A DNA stretch of 64,000 nt from Granulicella sibirica (GCF_004115155.1 NZ_RDSM01000003.1:186001-250000); one strand, 5' to 3'. Positions 30,263 through 39,009 are shown, counted from the stretch's first letter. Translations and numbers: made by a program. Notes: generated by a model not told the origin, from the letters alone.

Positions 30263-31216
30263 ATGACTTCTTCCCCAAAACGTAACGACCGGGGCGGCTT
30301 TCAGGCTGCCGTCCTCGCGGGTAACGAAGTCCCGGCCGAGCTTTCGCTGACGCGTGGCGGGCAGAAGCTGGCGCTGAACTGGCTTGTGCTTGGCTTCATG
30401 ATCCTGTTCCATGTCGCTGCCGTGGCGGCGTTCTTCTTCTTTAGCTGGTCGGCACTGGCGGTTGCGGTCGCGCTCCACTTCGTGGCGATCAACGTCGGGA
30501 TCGGGATGGGATACCACAGGCTGCTGACGCATCGCGGGTACAAGGTTCCGCGCTGGGTGGAGCATGTGCTTGCGGTTTGCGCGACGTTGAGTCTTGAAGG
30601 CGGCCCGCTGGTGTGGGTGGCGACGCACCGGATGCATCACCAACACACGGACAAGCCGGGTGATCCGCACTCGCCGTACGAGGGCGCGTGGTGGTCGCAT
30701 GCGGGTTGGGTGATCTACGGGACAGGGGCGAGCGGAGAGCCGCAACTGATCTCGAAGTATGCGCCGGACCTGCAGCGGGATCCGTTTTATCCGTGGCTGA
30801 CGCGTTTCCATTGGGTTCCGCTGACGGTGGTTGCACTTGTGCTGCTGGCGGTGGGCGGCTGGTCCTGGGTGCTGTGGGGAATCTTTTTCCGGGTGACGTT
30901 TGGGCTGCATGCGACGTGGCTGGTGAACTCGGCGACGCACATGTGGGGCTCGCGGCGGTTCGACACGCGGGACGAATCGAGAAACAACTGGTGGGTGGCC
31001 CTGCTGACGGGCGGCGAGGGATGGCACAACAACCATCACGCGCACCCGGTTTCGGCGCGGCATGGCATGGCGTGGTACGAGTTCGACCCTAACTACTATG
31101 GAATCTGGCTGTTGGGCAAGATGGGGATCGCCACGCACATCAACGCGCTCACGCTTGGGCAGGCGACAACGAGGGCGGTTCCGGCAGTTGTCGCGCCGGG
31201 TTCCCTGCATGATTAG
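30263..31216 (+). CDS. acyl-CoA/acyl-lipid fatty acid desaturase (delta-9 type)
   Basis: Membrane di-iron desaturase, 317 residues, that introduces a double bond into a fatty acyl chain. All three His boxes are present: H85-RLLT-H90, H122-RM-H125-H126, and the third in EGWHNNHHAHP (H255, H258, H259). Four hydrophobic helices flank them (for example residues 38-60). The arrangement fits stearoyl-CoA-type delta-9 desaturases. The start ATG at 30263 has only a weak GAGAATGGGG upstream. It is followed after 78 bases by an alpha-oxoamine synthase on the same strand, so its product may feed membrane lipids or a lipid pathway encoded here. Confidence 0.92.
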   Translation: MTSSPKRNDRGGFQAAVLAGNEVPAELSLTRGGQKLALNWLVLGFMILFHVAAVAAFFFFSWSALAVAVALHFVAINVGIGMGYHRLLTHRGYKVPRWVEHVLAVCATLSLEGGPLVWVATHRMHHQHTDKPGDPHSPYEGAWWSHAGWVIYGTGASGEPQLISKYAPDLQRDPFYPWLTRFHWVPLTVVALVLLAVGGWSWVLWGIFFRVTFGLHATWLVNSATHMWGSRRFDTRDESRNNWWVALLTGGEGWHNNHHAHPVSARHGMAWYEFDPNYYGIWLLGKMGIATHINALTLGQATTRAVPAVVAPGSLHD

Positions 31217-31294
31217 CGCGATACTCTGCCTCACTCCACGAAGGTTGTATAGCGGATATCTGGCATCAGATGTCATAATGAGCCGATCCACTCC

Positions 31295-32575
31295 ATGAAA
31301 GAAACCAATCTCGCGACCGAACGAACCTTTCCTTCTTCCTCTGGCAGGATGTTTGGAGATTACTTCACCCCTGCACGCTCCTGGGACTTCAAGAAGACGG
31401 AACTTCTGGATGCGCGTGCACGCCGCATCTTTGAGAATACGGCGCTTGCCTGTTCGGTGGATGCTTATCCCTTTCACATGCCTTTGCAGGCAAAGGCGGG
31501 TCCGTGCGTGACGGCGGACGGCCACCAGATGCTGATGATGTCGTCCTACGATTACCTGGGCTTGATCGGTGATCCGAGGATTGACGAGGCTGCGATCCAA
31601 GCGGTACTACGCTACGGCACGAGCACGAGCGGCGCGCGCCTGCTGACGGGAACGCTCGACATCCATCGGACCATGGAAGCCGATCTAGCAGCGTTTAAAG
31701 GCACCGAGGACGCGCTCACCTTCAGCTCGGGATACATGGCGAACCTTGGCGTGATCTACGGGCTCTTCGGGCCTGCGGATCGCGTCATCATCGACGAACT
31801 CTGTCATCGCAGCCTGCATGATGCCTGTCGTATGTCGGGGGTCAAGGTTCAGAGGTTCCGGCACAACGATCCGAACTCGGTCCGGGAAGAGTTGCAGCGG
31901 GAGAATACGGCGAACCGCACGCTGATCATCTCGGACGGCGTTTTTTCGATGGACGGCGACATCTGCTGCCTGCCGGAGCTTGTTGCGCTCAAGAAGGAGT
32001 TTGGCTGCTTCCTTCTGATCGACGAGGCGCATGCTTCGGGCGTGCTCGGCGCGACGGGGCGGGGAACAGACGAACACTTCGGGATTGCGACGGACGAGGT
32101 CGACATCTGGACGGGCTCGCTGGCAAAGTCGATTCCTTCGAACGGTGGTTTTGTCGCCGTGTCGCAGGAGGTTGCGATCTACCTGCAACATGCTTCGTCT
32201 CCGTACATTTTTTCGGCTGCCATGACAGCTTCCTCGGTTGCGGCGATTTCGATGGGGCTGTCGATCCTGAAGGAAGAGCCGGATCGCGTGGCCCGGCTGA
32301 AGTGGAATGGCGACTTTCTGCGCGCCGGGCTGCAGGAGCTTGGGTACGATACGGGTCTTTCGGAGACGGCGGTGATCCCGGTGATTCTGAAGGACGAGGC
32401 TCGGACGGCGCTGTTTGCGCGGAAGCTGCGTGACTTCGGGATTATTGCGGCCCCGGTGATGTTTCCGGCGGTGTCGCAGGGCCTGGCGCGGCTTCGGCTG
32501 TGCGTAACGGCGGCGCATACGAAGGAGCACCTGGACTTCGTGCTGGACGTGTTTCGCCAGATGGCTTCGAACTAG
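31295..32575 (+). CDS. PLP-dependent alpha-oxoamine synthase (serine palmitoyltransferase/AONS-like)
   Basis: 426-residue fold-type I PLP enzyme that condenses an amino acid with an acyl thioester and releases CO2. Visible: substrate-entry motif MMSSYDYLGL, GTSTSGARLLTGT, the FSSGYMANLGVI segment, D243 in LIDEAHASGVLG, and the Schiff-base Lys278 in GSLAKSIPSNGGF. The family contains 8-amino-7-oxononanoate synthase, glycine C-acetyltransferase and serine palmitoyltransferase. No biotin genes are nearby. A reductase gene of the CerR type starts three bases after the stop, and an ACP and a ketoacyl synthase lie close by, so a long-chain-base (sphinganine-like) role is more likely than biotin synthesis. 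That choice is inference; the family is certain. Confidence 0.85.
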   Translation: MKETNLATERTFPSSSGRMFGDYFTPARSWDFKKTELLDARARRIFENTALACSVDAYPFHMPLQAKAGPCVTADGHQMLMMSSYDYLGLIGDPRIDEAAIQAVLRYGTSTSGARLLTGTLDIHRTMEADLAAFKGTEDALTFSSGYMANLGVIYGLFGPADRVIIDELCHRSLHDACRMSGVKVQRFRHNDPNSVREELQRENTANRTLIISDGVFSMDGDICCLPELVALKKEFGCFLLIDEAHASGVLGATGRGTDEHFGIATDEVDIWTGSLAKSIPSNGGFVAVSQEVAIYLQHASSPYIFSAAMTASSVAAISMGLSILKEEPDRVARLKWNGDFLRAGLQELGYDTGLSETAVIPVILKDEARTALFARKLRDFGIIAAPVMFPAVSQGLARLRLCVTAAHTKEHLDFVLDVFRQMASN

Positions 32576-32577
32576 CG

Positions 32578-33564
32578 GTGGCGGTACTGGTGACGGGCGC
32601 GAGCGGCTTCCTCGGAGGCCGGCTCGCGGAGGTCCTTGCGGCACGGGGCGAGGATGTGGTGATCCTTGCGCGGGCTAAGTCGGATCTGAAGCACCTTGCG
32701 GGAACCAAGGTTCGGGTGGTGCGGGGGGATCTCTCGGACGCCGCCGCGCTTGGGGAGGCGGTTCGGGATGCGACGCAGATCTTTCATTGCGCGGCGTGTT
32801 CGACGGACTGGGCTTCGTGGAAGACTTACTTCGATGCGAATGTGGTGGGGACCAAGAATCTGCTTGCGGCGGCGCGTGGGGCTGCGAAGCTGGAGCGGTT
32901 TGTCCATGTGAGTACGACGGATGTGTACGGGTATCCGGTGGTTCCTTGTGGGGAGGAGCATCCGATTGTCGATGCCGGGTTGCCTTATAACCAGACCAAA
33001 GGGCAGGGGGAAGCGTTGGTCTGGAAGGCTTTTCGCGAGGATGGGCTGCCGGTGACGGTGGTGCGGCCGGCTACGATCTATGGCCCCCGGGGGAAGGACT
33101 TTACGGTCGAGATCGGGGAGATGCTGAGGCTGCGGTTGATGGCTACGATCGATGGTGGGCGAGCACCGGGTGGTTTCGCTTATGTCGATAATGTGGTGGA
33201 TGGGATGCTTGCGGCTGCTGCGTCCGGATCGGCGGTGGGGGAGGCTTATAACCTATGCGACGGTACGGGGGCGACGTGGCTTGAGTATCTGAGACTATTT
33301 GCGGCTCGGCTTAAGACGCCTATGCCCTGGATCAACCTGTCGTTTCGGGCGGCTGATTCGCTGGCAGGGGTGCTTCAAATTCCGCATCGGCTGCTAAGGC
33401 TGGGGGGGCGGCCTCTGCTGACGCGGCATGCGGTGATTCTGCTGGGGCGGGATCAGGAGTTTCCGATTGCCAAGGCTGTGCGGGAGTTTGGGTTCAGACC
33501 GCTTGTTTCGCTTGAGGAGGGGATCGAGCGATCGGCGGGGTGGCTGCGGAGTCGATCGCGGTAG
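32578..33564 (+). CDS. NAD(P)-dependent epimerase/dehydratase-type reductase (CerR-like)
   Basis: Extended SDR of 328 residues. GTG 32578 is the preferred start: it follows the synthase stop by two bases and begins directly with the Rossmann strand (VLVTGASGFLG, glycines at 7-13). An earlier in-frame ATG at 32500 lies inside the upstream gene. Catalytic Y137 and K141 are in PYNQTKGQGEA, and the Ser/Thr strand is VHVSTTDVYGYP. The sequence resembles 3-beta-hydroxysteroid dehydrogenase-like and CerR reductases. CerR reduces the 3-keto group in bacterial ceramide synthesis. Tight coupling to the alpha-oxoamine synthase supports reduction of that enzyme's 3-keto product. Function is inferred from context. 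Confidence 0.82.
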   Translation: MAVLVTGASGFLGGRLAEVLAARGEDVVILARAKSDLKHLAGTKVRVVRGDLSDAAALGEAVRDATQIFHCAACSTDWASWKTYFDANVVGTKNLLAAARGAAKLERFVHVSTTDVYGYPVVPCGEEHPIVDAGLPYNQTKGQGEALVWKAFREDGLPVTVVRPATIYGPRGKDFTVEIGEMLRLRLMATIDGGRAPGGFAYVDNVVDGMLAAAASGSAVGEAYNLCDGTGATWLEYLRLFAARLKTPMPWINLSFRAADSLAGVLQIPHRLLRLGGRPLLTRHAVILLGRDQEFPIAKAVREFGFRPLVSLEEGIERSAGWLRSRSR

Positions 33565-33566
33565 CG

Positions 33567-33950
33567 TCACGGGATGCGCTGCACCCATTGGCTTCGCCAG
33601 GCAGGAGCGTCGAAGGGATCGGCAAAATACTGCGTTTCATGGACGACCTTACCGTTGCGGAACTCCATCATGCTCACGGTGTACACGGGCAGTCCCTTGT
33701 AGACGATGGTGTATTCCGTGGTCCAGAGATTACCGCTTCCGATGATTCGCCTAACGCTGAAGCCTGACGGCTTGCCTGGATGATGGCTCCGCAAAGCCTG
33801 CAAATTTCGTCGCCCGAGGATTCGCTCGCCTGACTGGGGATAGTCGCAGATGGCGTCGTTATCGTAGATATCATGTTCGGCGTTTGCATCGCCGACTGCC
33901 GACGCGTGCCAGTGCGCGTCGAGGGCTTTCCGTATTTCTTCTTCCTGCAT
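33567..33950 (-). CDS. SnoaL-like/NTF2-fold protein
   Basis: 127-residue protein of the nuclear-transport-factor-2 superfamily (SnoaL-like polyketide cyclase or ketosteroid-isomerase fold). Visible are the N-terminal helix (IRKALDAHWHASAVGDAN), the segment with an acidic pocket residue (IYDNDAICDYPQSGERILGR) and later strands (YTVSMMEFRNGKVVHETQYF). ATG 33950 with GGAG six bases upstream is preferred to TTG 33962. It follows the aldo/keto reductase by 24 bases on the same strand and converges with the epimerase, the stops lying two bases apart. Members range from isomerases to binding proteins, so the role is open. Confidence 0.8.
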   Translation of the reverse strand: MQEEEIRKALDAHWHASAVGDANAEHDIYDNDAICDYPQSGERILGRRNLQALRSHHPGKPSGFSVRRIIGSGNLWTTEYTIVYKGLPVYTVSMMEFRNGKVVHETQYFADPFDAPAWRSQWVQRIP

Positions 33951-33974
33951 GGACTGCTCCAAGACGGCTGTTCT

Positions 33975-34916
33975 TCAGGATCTCACTCGCGGAATGAATC
34001 CGGGGCTGCCGGTATTCACGACGTCGTTGAGTCTCTGCCTGGTCTGTATGCGATTGATCAGTTCGAGATCCTCTTCCGGAAGGGCGGAGACGTTGAAGTT
34101 CTCTTTTGCGCGCTCCGCCGTCCTTGGCGTGGTCAGCAACGCTGTGCCACGCTGCGCCGCCCAGGCTAAGAGTACCTGCGCCGGAGTCTTTCCAACGCGC
34201 GCCGCGATTGCCAGAACGACCGGATCTTCGAGAGGTCCTGGCCTCATTCCATGGCCTAAGGGCGCGAAGGCCAGGAACACAATGCCCTTCTCCTTACAGA
34301 ATTCGAGAAGATCCGTTTCCGGCAGATAGGGATGGGATTCGACCTGGACGACGGCCGGCTTGATTCGAGCTGATTCGTAGAGGGCCATGAGGCCGTTCAA
34401 CGTGATGTCAGACAGCCCTATGGCGCGGCACTTGCCTTGATCCTGGAGAGCTTCCATCGCTCTCCAGGTATCGAGCAGAGTTACGCCCTTGTCGTAGAGG
34501 ACATTGCCATTCTGATCCCGCGGATCCTGCTCCTCTCCGGGTTGAAACGCAAACGGAGTGTGGATGAGATAGAGATCCAGATACTTGAGGCGAAGCCTTT
34601 CGAGACTCGTTTCAAAGGCGGGTGCGACACGCTCAGGCCGATGGTTGGAGTTCCACAGTTTTGTGGTGATAAAGAGGTCTTCCCGGGCGATTCGTCCAGA
34701 GGCAAGTCCTGCCTGGAGGGCTTCGCCCACCTCGCGCTCGTTGCGGTACCGCTCCGCGCAATCGAAGTGGCGAAATCCGGCTTCGAGCGCATCGCGGGTG
34801 GCGCTTATGGTTACGGCTGCATCTGGAATCAGTGTGCCAAACCCGAGCACAGGTATCTGGCCGGTCCCGTGGCCGAGTGGAATTCTCGCTAACCGGAGAT
34901 CAGAAGACTGAGCCAT
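33975..34916 (-). CDS. aldo/keto reductase
   Basis: NADPH-dependent aldehyde/ketone reductase of 313 residues with a TIM-barrel fold. The catalytic tetrad is complete: D52 and Y57 in HFDCAERYRNE, K86 in TTKLWN, H119 in LYLIHTP. The NADPH end is present in the C-terminal third (TTPRTAERAKENF). The start ATG has GGAGG six bases upstream. The gene is followed closely by the SnoaL-like gene and lies 49 bases after the ketoacyl synthase gene on the same strand, so it is probably part of that operon. Substrate unknown; reduction of a lipid or sugar carbonyl would suit the setting. Confidence 0.9.
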   Translation of the reverse strand: MAQSSDLRLARIPLGHGTGQIPVLGFGTLIPDAAVTISATRDALEAGFRHFDCAERYRNEREVGEALQAGLASGRIAREDLFITTKLWNSNHRPERVAPAFETSLERLRLKYLDLYLIHTPFAFQPGEEQDPRDQNGNVLYDKGVTLLDTWRAMEALQDQGKCRAIGLSDITLNGLMALYESARIKPAVVQVESHPYLPETDLLEFCKEKGIVFLAFAPLGHGMRPGPLEDPVVLAIAARVGKTPAQVLLAWAAQRGTALLTTPRTAERAKENFNVSALPEEDLELINRIQTRQRLNDVVNTGSPGFIPRVRS

Positions 34917-34965
34917 GGGACGCCTCCGCGCTCTTTGCGTCCACCATTATCGCCTGAATCGAATT

Positions 34966-36216
34966 TCAAGCTGAGATATTCGGCGTCAGCGACTCGCCGC
35001 CAGGCCAGGAATAGGCGCGGAAGGCGAGGACGGCATTAAGGCCTCCGAAGGCGAAAGAGTTCGAGAGGCAGGCTTCTACTTGTTTGGGACGCGGCTCGTT
35101 GGGGATGACGTCGAGATCGCACTCGGGGTCTTGCGTGGTGTAGTTGGCGGTGGGGGGGAGGATTCCGTTGCGGAGGGTGAGGATGGAGGCTACGGCTTCG
35201 AGGGCTCCGGCGGCACCCAAGGTGTGGCCGTGCATGGACTTGGTCGAGCTGATGGCGAGGTGGTTGGCGTGGGGGCCGAAGACCTCGCGGATGGCGGCGG
35301 TTTCGGTGCGGTCGTTGGCGACGGTGGCAGTGCCGTGGGCGTTGATGTAGCCGAACTGCTCGGGGGCCAGGCCAGAGTCGCGGATGGCTTTGCTCATGGC
35401 GCGGGCAGCTCCGATGTGGGAGGGCTGGGTGAGGTGGCTGGCGTCGGAGGTCATGCCGAAGCCTACGATCTCGGCTAACGGGGTTGCGCCGCGGGCCAGG
35501 GCTGCTTCCAAGGGCTCGAGGACGAGCATGGCTCCGCCTTCGCCGAGGATGAGGCCGGAGCGGTCGGCGGAGAAGGGGCGGCAGGTGTCCTTGCTGATGA
35601 CGCGCATGGCCTCCCAGGCCTTGAGATTGCCGATGAATACGGTGGCTTCGCTGCCTCCTGTGATGGCCGCAGGGGCGATGCCGGAGCGGACGAGGTGGAA
35701 AGCCTGTCCGATGGCGTGGGCGGAGGAGGAGCAGGCGGTGGAGATGGTGTAGGCGGGTCCCTGGAGGCCGTAGCGGATGGAGATGTGGCTGGCGCCGGCG
35801 TTGCTCATGCTGAGGGGGATGGTGAGCGGGTGGACGCGGGTTCGGTTGTGGTGGAAGAGTTCCCAGTAGCCGGCTTCCTCGGCTGCGCGGCCGCCGAGCG
35901 AGGAGCCGGTGATGACGGCGGCGTCTTCGCGGAGGGCTTCGGTCCACTCGATGCCGGATTGCTTGACGGCCTCCTCGGCGGCGATGAGGGCGAACTGGGC
36001 GAAGCGGTCGAGGAAGGCGAGGTCTTTGGCGGGGAAGTGCTGCTCGGGGACGTAGCCTTTGACCTCGGCGGCGTTCTTGAAGCGGAGGTCGCTGACGTCG
36101 ATGGAGGTGATTTCGGAGATTGCGGGAGTGCCGCTGGCGAGGCTGCTCCAGAAGGCTTCCTGATTGTTGCCGAGGGCGCTGATGACGCCCATGCCGGTGA
36201 TGACGACACGATGCAT
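34966..36216 (-). CDS. beta-ketoacyl-ACP synthase II-like condensing enzyme
   Basis: FabF-type condensing enzyme of 416 residues. Nucleophile C162 is in STACSSSAHAIG, with H294 in INAHGTAT, K326 in STKSMHG and H331 in the GHTLGAAG loop, so the active site is complete. The ATG start follows directly after the stop of the ACP gene, with no gap, giving a dedicated ACP-KAS pair. Housekeeping fabF usually sits with fabD/fabG/acpP; none of those genes is here, so this is more likely a specialised synthase for a secondary lipid, aryl polyene or polyketide-like chain. The length and conserved sites make the enzyme class certain. Confidence 0.93.
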   Translation of the reverse strand: MHRVVITGMGVISALGNNQEAFWSSLASGTPAISEITSIDVSDLRFKNAAEVKGYVPEQHFPAKDLAFLDRFAQFALIAAEEAVKQSGIEWTEALREDAAVITGSSLGGRAAEEAGYWELFHHNRTRVHPLTIPLSMSNAGASHISIRYGLQGPAYTISTACSSSAHAIGQAFHLVRSGIAPAAITGGSEATVFIGNLKAWEAMRVISKDTCRPFSADRSGLILGEGGAMLVLEPLEAALARGATPLAEIVGFGMTSDASHLTQPSHIGAARAMSKAIRDSGLAPEQFGYINAHGTATVANDRTETAAIREVFGPHANHLAISSTKSMHGHTLGAAGALEAVASILTLRNGILPPTANYTTQDPECDLDVIPNEPRPKQVEACLSNSFAFGGLNAVLAFRAYSWPGGESLTPNISA

Positions 36217-36507
36217 TTAGACGGCGGGCGAAGGCTCGGACTTCGCGGGATTCGCGGCCTTGGCTTCTTTCTCGGCTAACAGGAGGTTGATGCCGTCGAC
36301 CATCTGGCCGATATTGCTGACCGACTTGGCCTGCTCGTCGTCGATGTGAATGTCGAACTCACCCTCGAGGTCGAAGAGGAGGTTGAGGCGGTCGAGTGAA
36401 TCGATGCCGAGCTGCTCGAAGGTGGTCTCGGGGTGCAGCGTCTCCGGCGAGATCTGACGTGCGGTTGCCACTACCCGGACTACGCGTTCCTGAACACTTT
36501 CGGACAT
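36217..36507 (-). CDS. acyl carrier protein
   Basis: 96-residue carrier protein. The phosphopantetheine site is S37 in QLGIDSLDRLNLLFDLE, with the usual helix II acidic face. Start ATG 36507 has GGGGG seven bases upstream; the in-frame TTG at 36510 is less likely. The C-terminus carries about 15 extra residues rich in Ala, Lys, Pro and Ser, an unusual tail for an ACP. Immediately followed by the ketoacyl synthase and preceded, after 89 bases, by the aldolase gene. In bacteria that make sphingolipids a dedicated ACP is often encoded near the serine palmitoyltransferase; this one is about 4 kb from the oxoamine synthase. Confidence 0.93.
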   Translation of the reverse strand: MSESVQERVVRVVATARQISPETLHPETTFEQLGIDSLDRLNLLFDLEGEFDIHIDDEQAKSVSNIGQMVDGINLLLAEKEAKAANPAKSEPSPAV

Positions 36508-36596
36508 CAATTTCCCCCTGGTGCTGCGTTTGGTGCCTCGATATGTCTCTTCACTTCATTGTAACGATGCACTGTGAGGATACACCGGCGCGGCGG

Positions 36597-37343
36597 TCAG
36601 GCGGTGGCCTGCGCGGGCTGGCCGCCATCGATCTCGTAGGGGGAGCGGGCGGGTTTCGCGGGCGCCTTCGCGGCTTCGGCAGAGACGTTCTGGAGGTACT
36701 TCGCCTTGGCGTGATGGAGCTGCTGGACCTGCTCTGGCTGCAGGGGGCGGGCGGTGCCGAGCTGGTGGGCGATGAGGGCGACGTGGGCGAGATGCTCGAC
36801 GGTCTCCATCTTCATGAAGGCTTCGAGGAGGTTCTTGCCGTAGCTGACGGCCCCGTGGTTTTCAAGGAGGATGGACTCGTGGCCGGGCAGGTACGGGCGA
36901 AGGCTCTCGGCAACTTCGCTTGTGCCGGTAGTCGCGTAGCGGGCGAGGGGCACGGGGCCTACGGTCATGACGGCTTCCTGGCAGAGCACCTCGTCGAGGG
37001 CGCGGCCGGAGCAGGCGAAGGCGGTGGCGATGGGGGGATGAGAGTGAATGACTGCCTGAACGTCGGGGCGGTGCTTGTAGACGGCGAGATGCATGGAGAT
37101 CTCGCTGGTGACGTTACGGGTTCCGGCGAGAAGGCGTCCCTGGAGGTCGACGATCACCATGTCAGTTGCTTTGACAAGGCCTTTGCTGACCCCGGTGGGG
37201 GTGACGAGGAGACGATGGGCGTCCAGTCGCGCGGAGAGGTTTCCCGACGTCCCGGGGGTGAACCCGAGACGCGAGAGCCACTTGCTGAACCGGACCAGAT
37301 CCCGCCGCAAACCTTCTTCTGCCCTACACGCGCTTTCGTTCAA
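36597..37343 (-). CDS. class II aldolase/adducin family protein
   Basis: Zinc-dependent aldolase-like protein (L-fuculose-phosphate aldolase/ribulose-phosphate 4-epimerase family), about 248 residues. The zinc and catalytic sites are present: E81 in RNVTSEISMH, H100 and H102 in AVIHSHPP, H163 in LENHGAV. The substrate loop GTSGNLSAR is at 31-39. The first possible start is TTG 37367, but TTG 37343 has GAGGAG seven bases upstream and is preferred. The C-terminal 40 residues are Ala/Pro/Lys-rich and outside the fold. It lies between a radical SAM gene and an ACP gene. Its substrate, probably a sugar phosphate or a ketose-like lipid precursor, cannot be read. Confidence 0.85.
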   Translation of the reverse strand: MNESACRAEEGLRRDLVRFSKWLSRLGFTPGTSGNLSARLDAHRLLVTPTGVSKGLVKATDMVIVDLQGRLLAGTRNVTSEISMHLAVYKHRPDVQAVIHSHPPIATAFACSGRALDEVLCQEAVMTVGPVPLARYATTGTSEVAESLRPYLPGHESILLENHGAVSYGKNLLEAFMKMETVEHLAHVALIAHQLGTARPLQPEQVQQLHHAKAKYLQNVSAEAAKAPAKPARSPYEIDGGQPAQATA

Positions 37344-37378
37344 GGGGATGCTCCTCGTTCGTCCCAAGCTTCTGGGAG

Positions 37379-38410
37379 CTAGCTTTGCAGAATGTTGAAC
37401 GATGCCGGGGCGGCCGGAGTCTCCGGCTTCGAGGCAAGCGATTCTTGCAGCTTACGCCAACCTTTGCCAAGCCGGTCGGACGCGAGAAAAAGATGGCCGG
37501 CGGTGAGGCCACCGACGACCTTGTGATGGCCCACGGCGGCCAGGCCCATCGAGGCGATACAGCCGCATTGGGAGCAGTCCGGATCCCCTCCAAACTGGCA
37601 TGGGGTGATCTTTGTTTTGAGGTCGGCGGAGATGGTTTCGGTTGTACGGGCGAAGATGCAGGCTTCAGGACTCGTGGGCGGGGTGGCGATCTCGTCGATG
37701 ACGAGGTCGTGCATGTCGAGTTTGGGGAAGAGGGGGCGGAGGCGACGCAGCTCGTTCATCACGAGGACGCGCTGGGCGGGCGAGAGGATCTCGGGGTCGG
37801 TGGCTCCACGCTGCGGGGTGAAGAGGCTGAACCAGATCTTCCGGATGGCGGGGTTGGCGCTCCAGAAGGTGAGGAACTCCTCGAGGTAGCCAGGGCGGGA
37901 GGCGATCTGGGAGGTGATGGTGGAGTGGATGGTGACCTGGGCGCCGAGGATGTTCTTGAGGATGCGCTCGTAGGTGGCGGGCTTGCGGCGCTCGTCGTGC
38001 TCGGGCTGGAGGCCGTCGATGGAGACGACGACATTGAGCTTCTTGTACTTGCGCCACTCGGCGGGGACGACGCGGAAGGCGCTGGTAACGATCTGGGTGT
38101 GGATGCCGCGGGCTTCGATCTGGGGGATGAGCTGCTCGAGCTCGCGGTAGCGGACGAAGGGGTCGCCGCCGACGAGAGAGAGGTGGAGGGGCTTGCGATC
38201 GTCGAGGATGGCGAGGATGCGGGTGACGAGCTCGTCGCCTTTGAAGTCGGAGAGCTGGCGGAGGAGGGTGTCGCTGCCGAGGTGGGCGGCGTCGAAGGCG
38301 TAGCAGCCGGGGCAGCGGAGCGGGCACTCCTTGGTGATTTCGATGGACAGCGAGGGGGCGCGGCCAGAGAGGATGGTGGCCCAGGCTTGAAGGACTTCGG
38401 ATGTCTGCAT
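37379..38410 (-). CDS. radical SAM protein with C-terminal cysteine cluster
   Basis: 343-residue radical SAM enzyme. The 4Fe-4S motif is C29-x3-C33-x2-C36 in ECPLRCPGCYAFD. The SAM-binding GGDP box (81-84) and SIDGL strand follow. A second Cys group lies at C251, C271, C279, C282 and C284, suggesting an auxiliary cluster (SPASM-like), though the spacing is not canonical. The start ATG has CCGGAGACGCA upstream. It is first of the leftward genes aldolase, ACP, ketoacyl synthase, reductase and SnoaL. The reaction is unknown. Auxiliary-cluster enzymes act on peptides, sugars or lipids, and the neighbours point to a lipid or acyl product. Confidence 0.88.
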   Translation of the reverse strand: MQTSEVLQAWATILSGRAPSLSIEITKECPLRCPGCYAFDAAHLGSDTLLRQLSDFKGDELVTRILAILDDRKPLHLSLVGGDPFVRYRELEQLIPQIEARGIHTQIVTSAFRVVPAEWRKYKKLNVVVSIDGLQPEHDERRKPATYERILKNILGAQVTIHSTITSQIASRPGYLEEFLTFWSANPAIRKIWFSLFTPQRGATDPEILSPAQRVLVMNELRRLRPLFPKLDMHDLVIDEIATPPTSPEACIFARTTETISADLKTKITPCQFGGDPDCSQCGCIASMGLAAVGHHKVVGGLTAGHLFLASDRLGKGWRKLQESLASKPETPAAPASFNILQS

Positions 38411-38506
38411 TGCGTCTCCGGAAACAGGCTGGAGGGAATTCCAGTGTTTCGTTATCGAAAGGGTGCCGTTCGCCCTTGCGGGACCGTCACTTTCGCGGAG
38501 AGCGGA

Positions 38507-38905
38507 TCAGACCTGGATGGGGAGGGTGTACATGCCGAGTGCCGGACTTGGCAGGGGCGAGGCGTGAACCGCAGCGATGAGGCCGCTGAAGCTTCCGGGA
38601 GTCGATGGGCCGGCTGGTCGAAGGACGAAGGCGAGCGAGCGGAGAACCTTGAGAGACAGGGCTACGACGCTGTTGCCATGGCGCGCCAGCAAGAGAACAA
38701 GGCAGAGGAAGGTCGCGAGAGCGACGAGCCCGAGCTCAACATCCTGACCGCCGTAGAGGAAGCGATCGAAGTGGCAGAATGCCTCGCTCCAGGGGGTAAG
38801 AACAACCAGCACCGCAGTGAGCATGAGGATGACCCGGCTTCCGGTCATCCATGCCCATGACATTCCTGTGGAGGGCACCCGGTCTGTTCTTGTGGATCGA
38901 ATCAT
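38507..38905 (-). CDS. small hypothetical membrane protein
   Basis: 132 residues. Two hydrophobic segments are visible (VILMLTAVLVVLTPWSEAF and LGLVALATFLCLVLLLA) separated by a polar loop with CHFDRFLYGGQD. No known catalytic motif. An overlapping long open frame on the plus strand (37385-38860) is compositional and has no family features. The gene lies 96 bases upstream of the radical SAM gene on the same strand and might head that operon. I do not recognise a function. Confidence 0.6.
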   Translation of the reverse strand: MIRSTRTDRVPSTGMSWAWMTGSRVILMLTAVLVVLTPWSEAFCHFDRFLYGGQDVELGLVALATFLCLVLLLARHGNSVVALSLKVLRSLAFVLRPAGPSTPGSFSGLIAAVHASPLPSPALGMYTLPIQV

Positions 38906-39009
38906 GGCCTACGGGTAGTCTACGCCTATTTGCGTGTTGGTCGAGCAGACGCCATGCCTGTAGCGCGCCGTTTTGGGACAGGAGAGGACGGTCGGTGCGT
39001 TAAGCGCGT

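Noticed and set aside
37385..38860. 491-codon plus-strand frame over the radical SAM and small membrane protein genes
   Set aside because: The minus strand encodes a clear radical SAM enzyme with CX3CX2C. The plus frame is compositional only.
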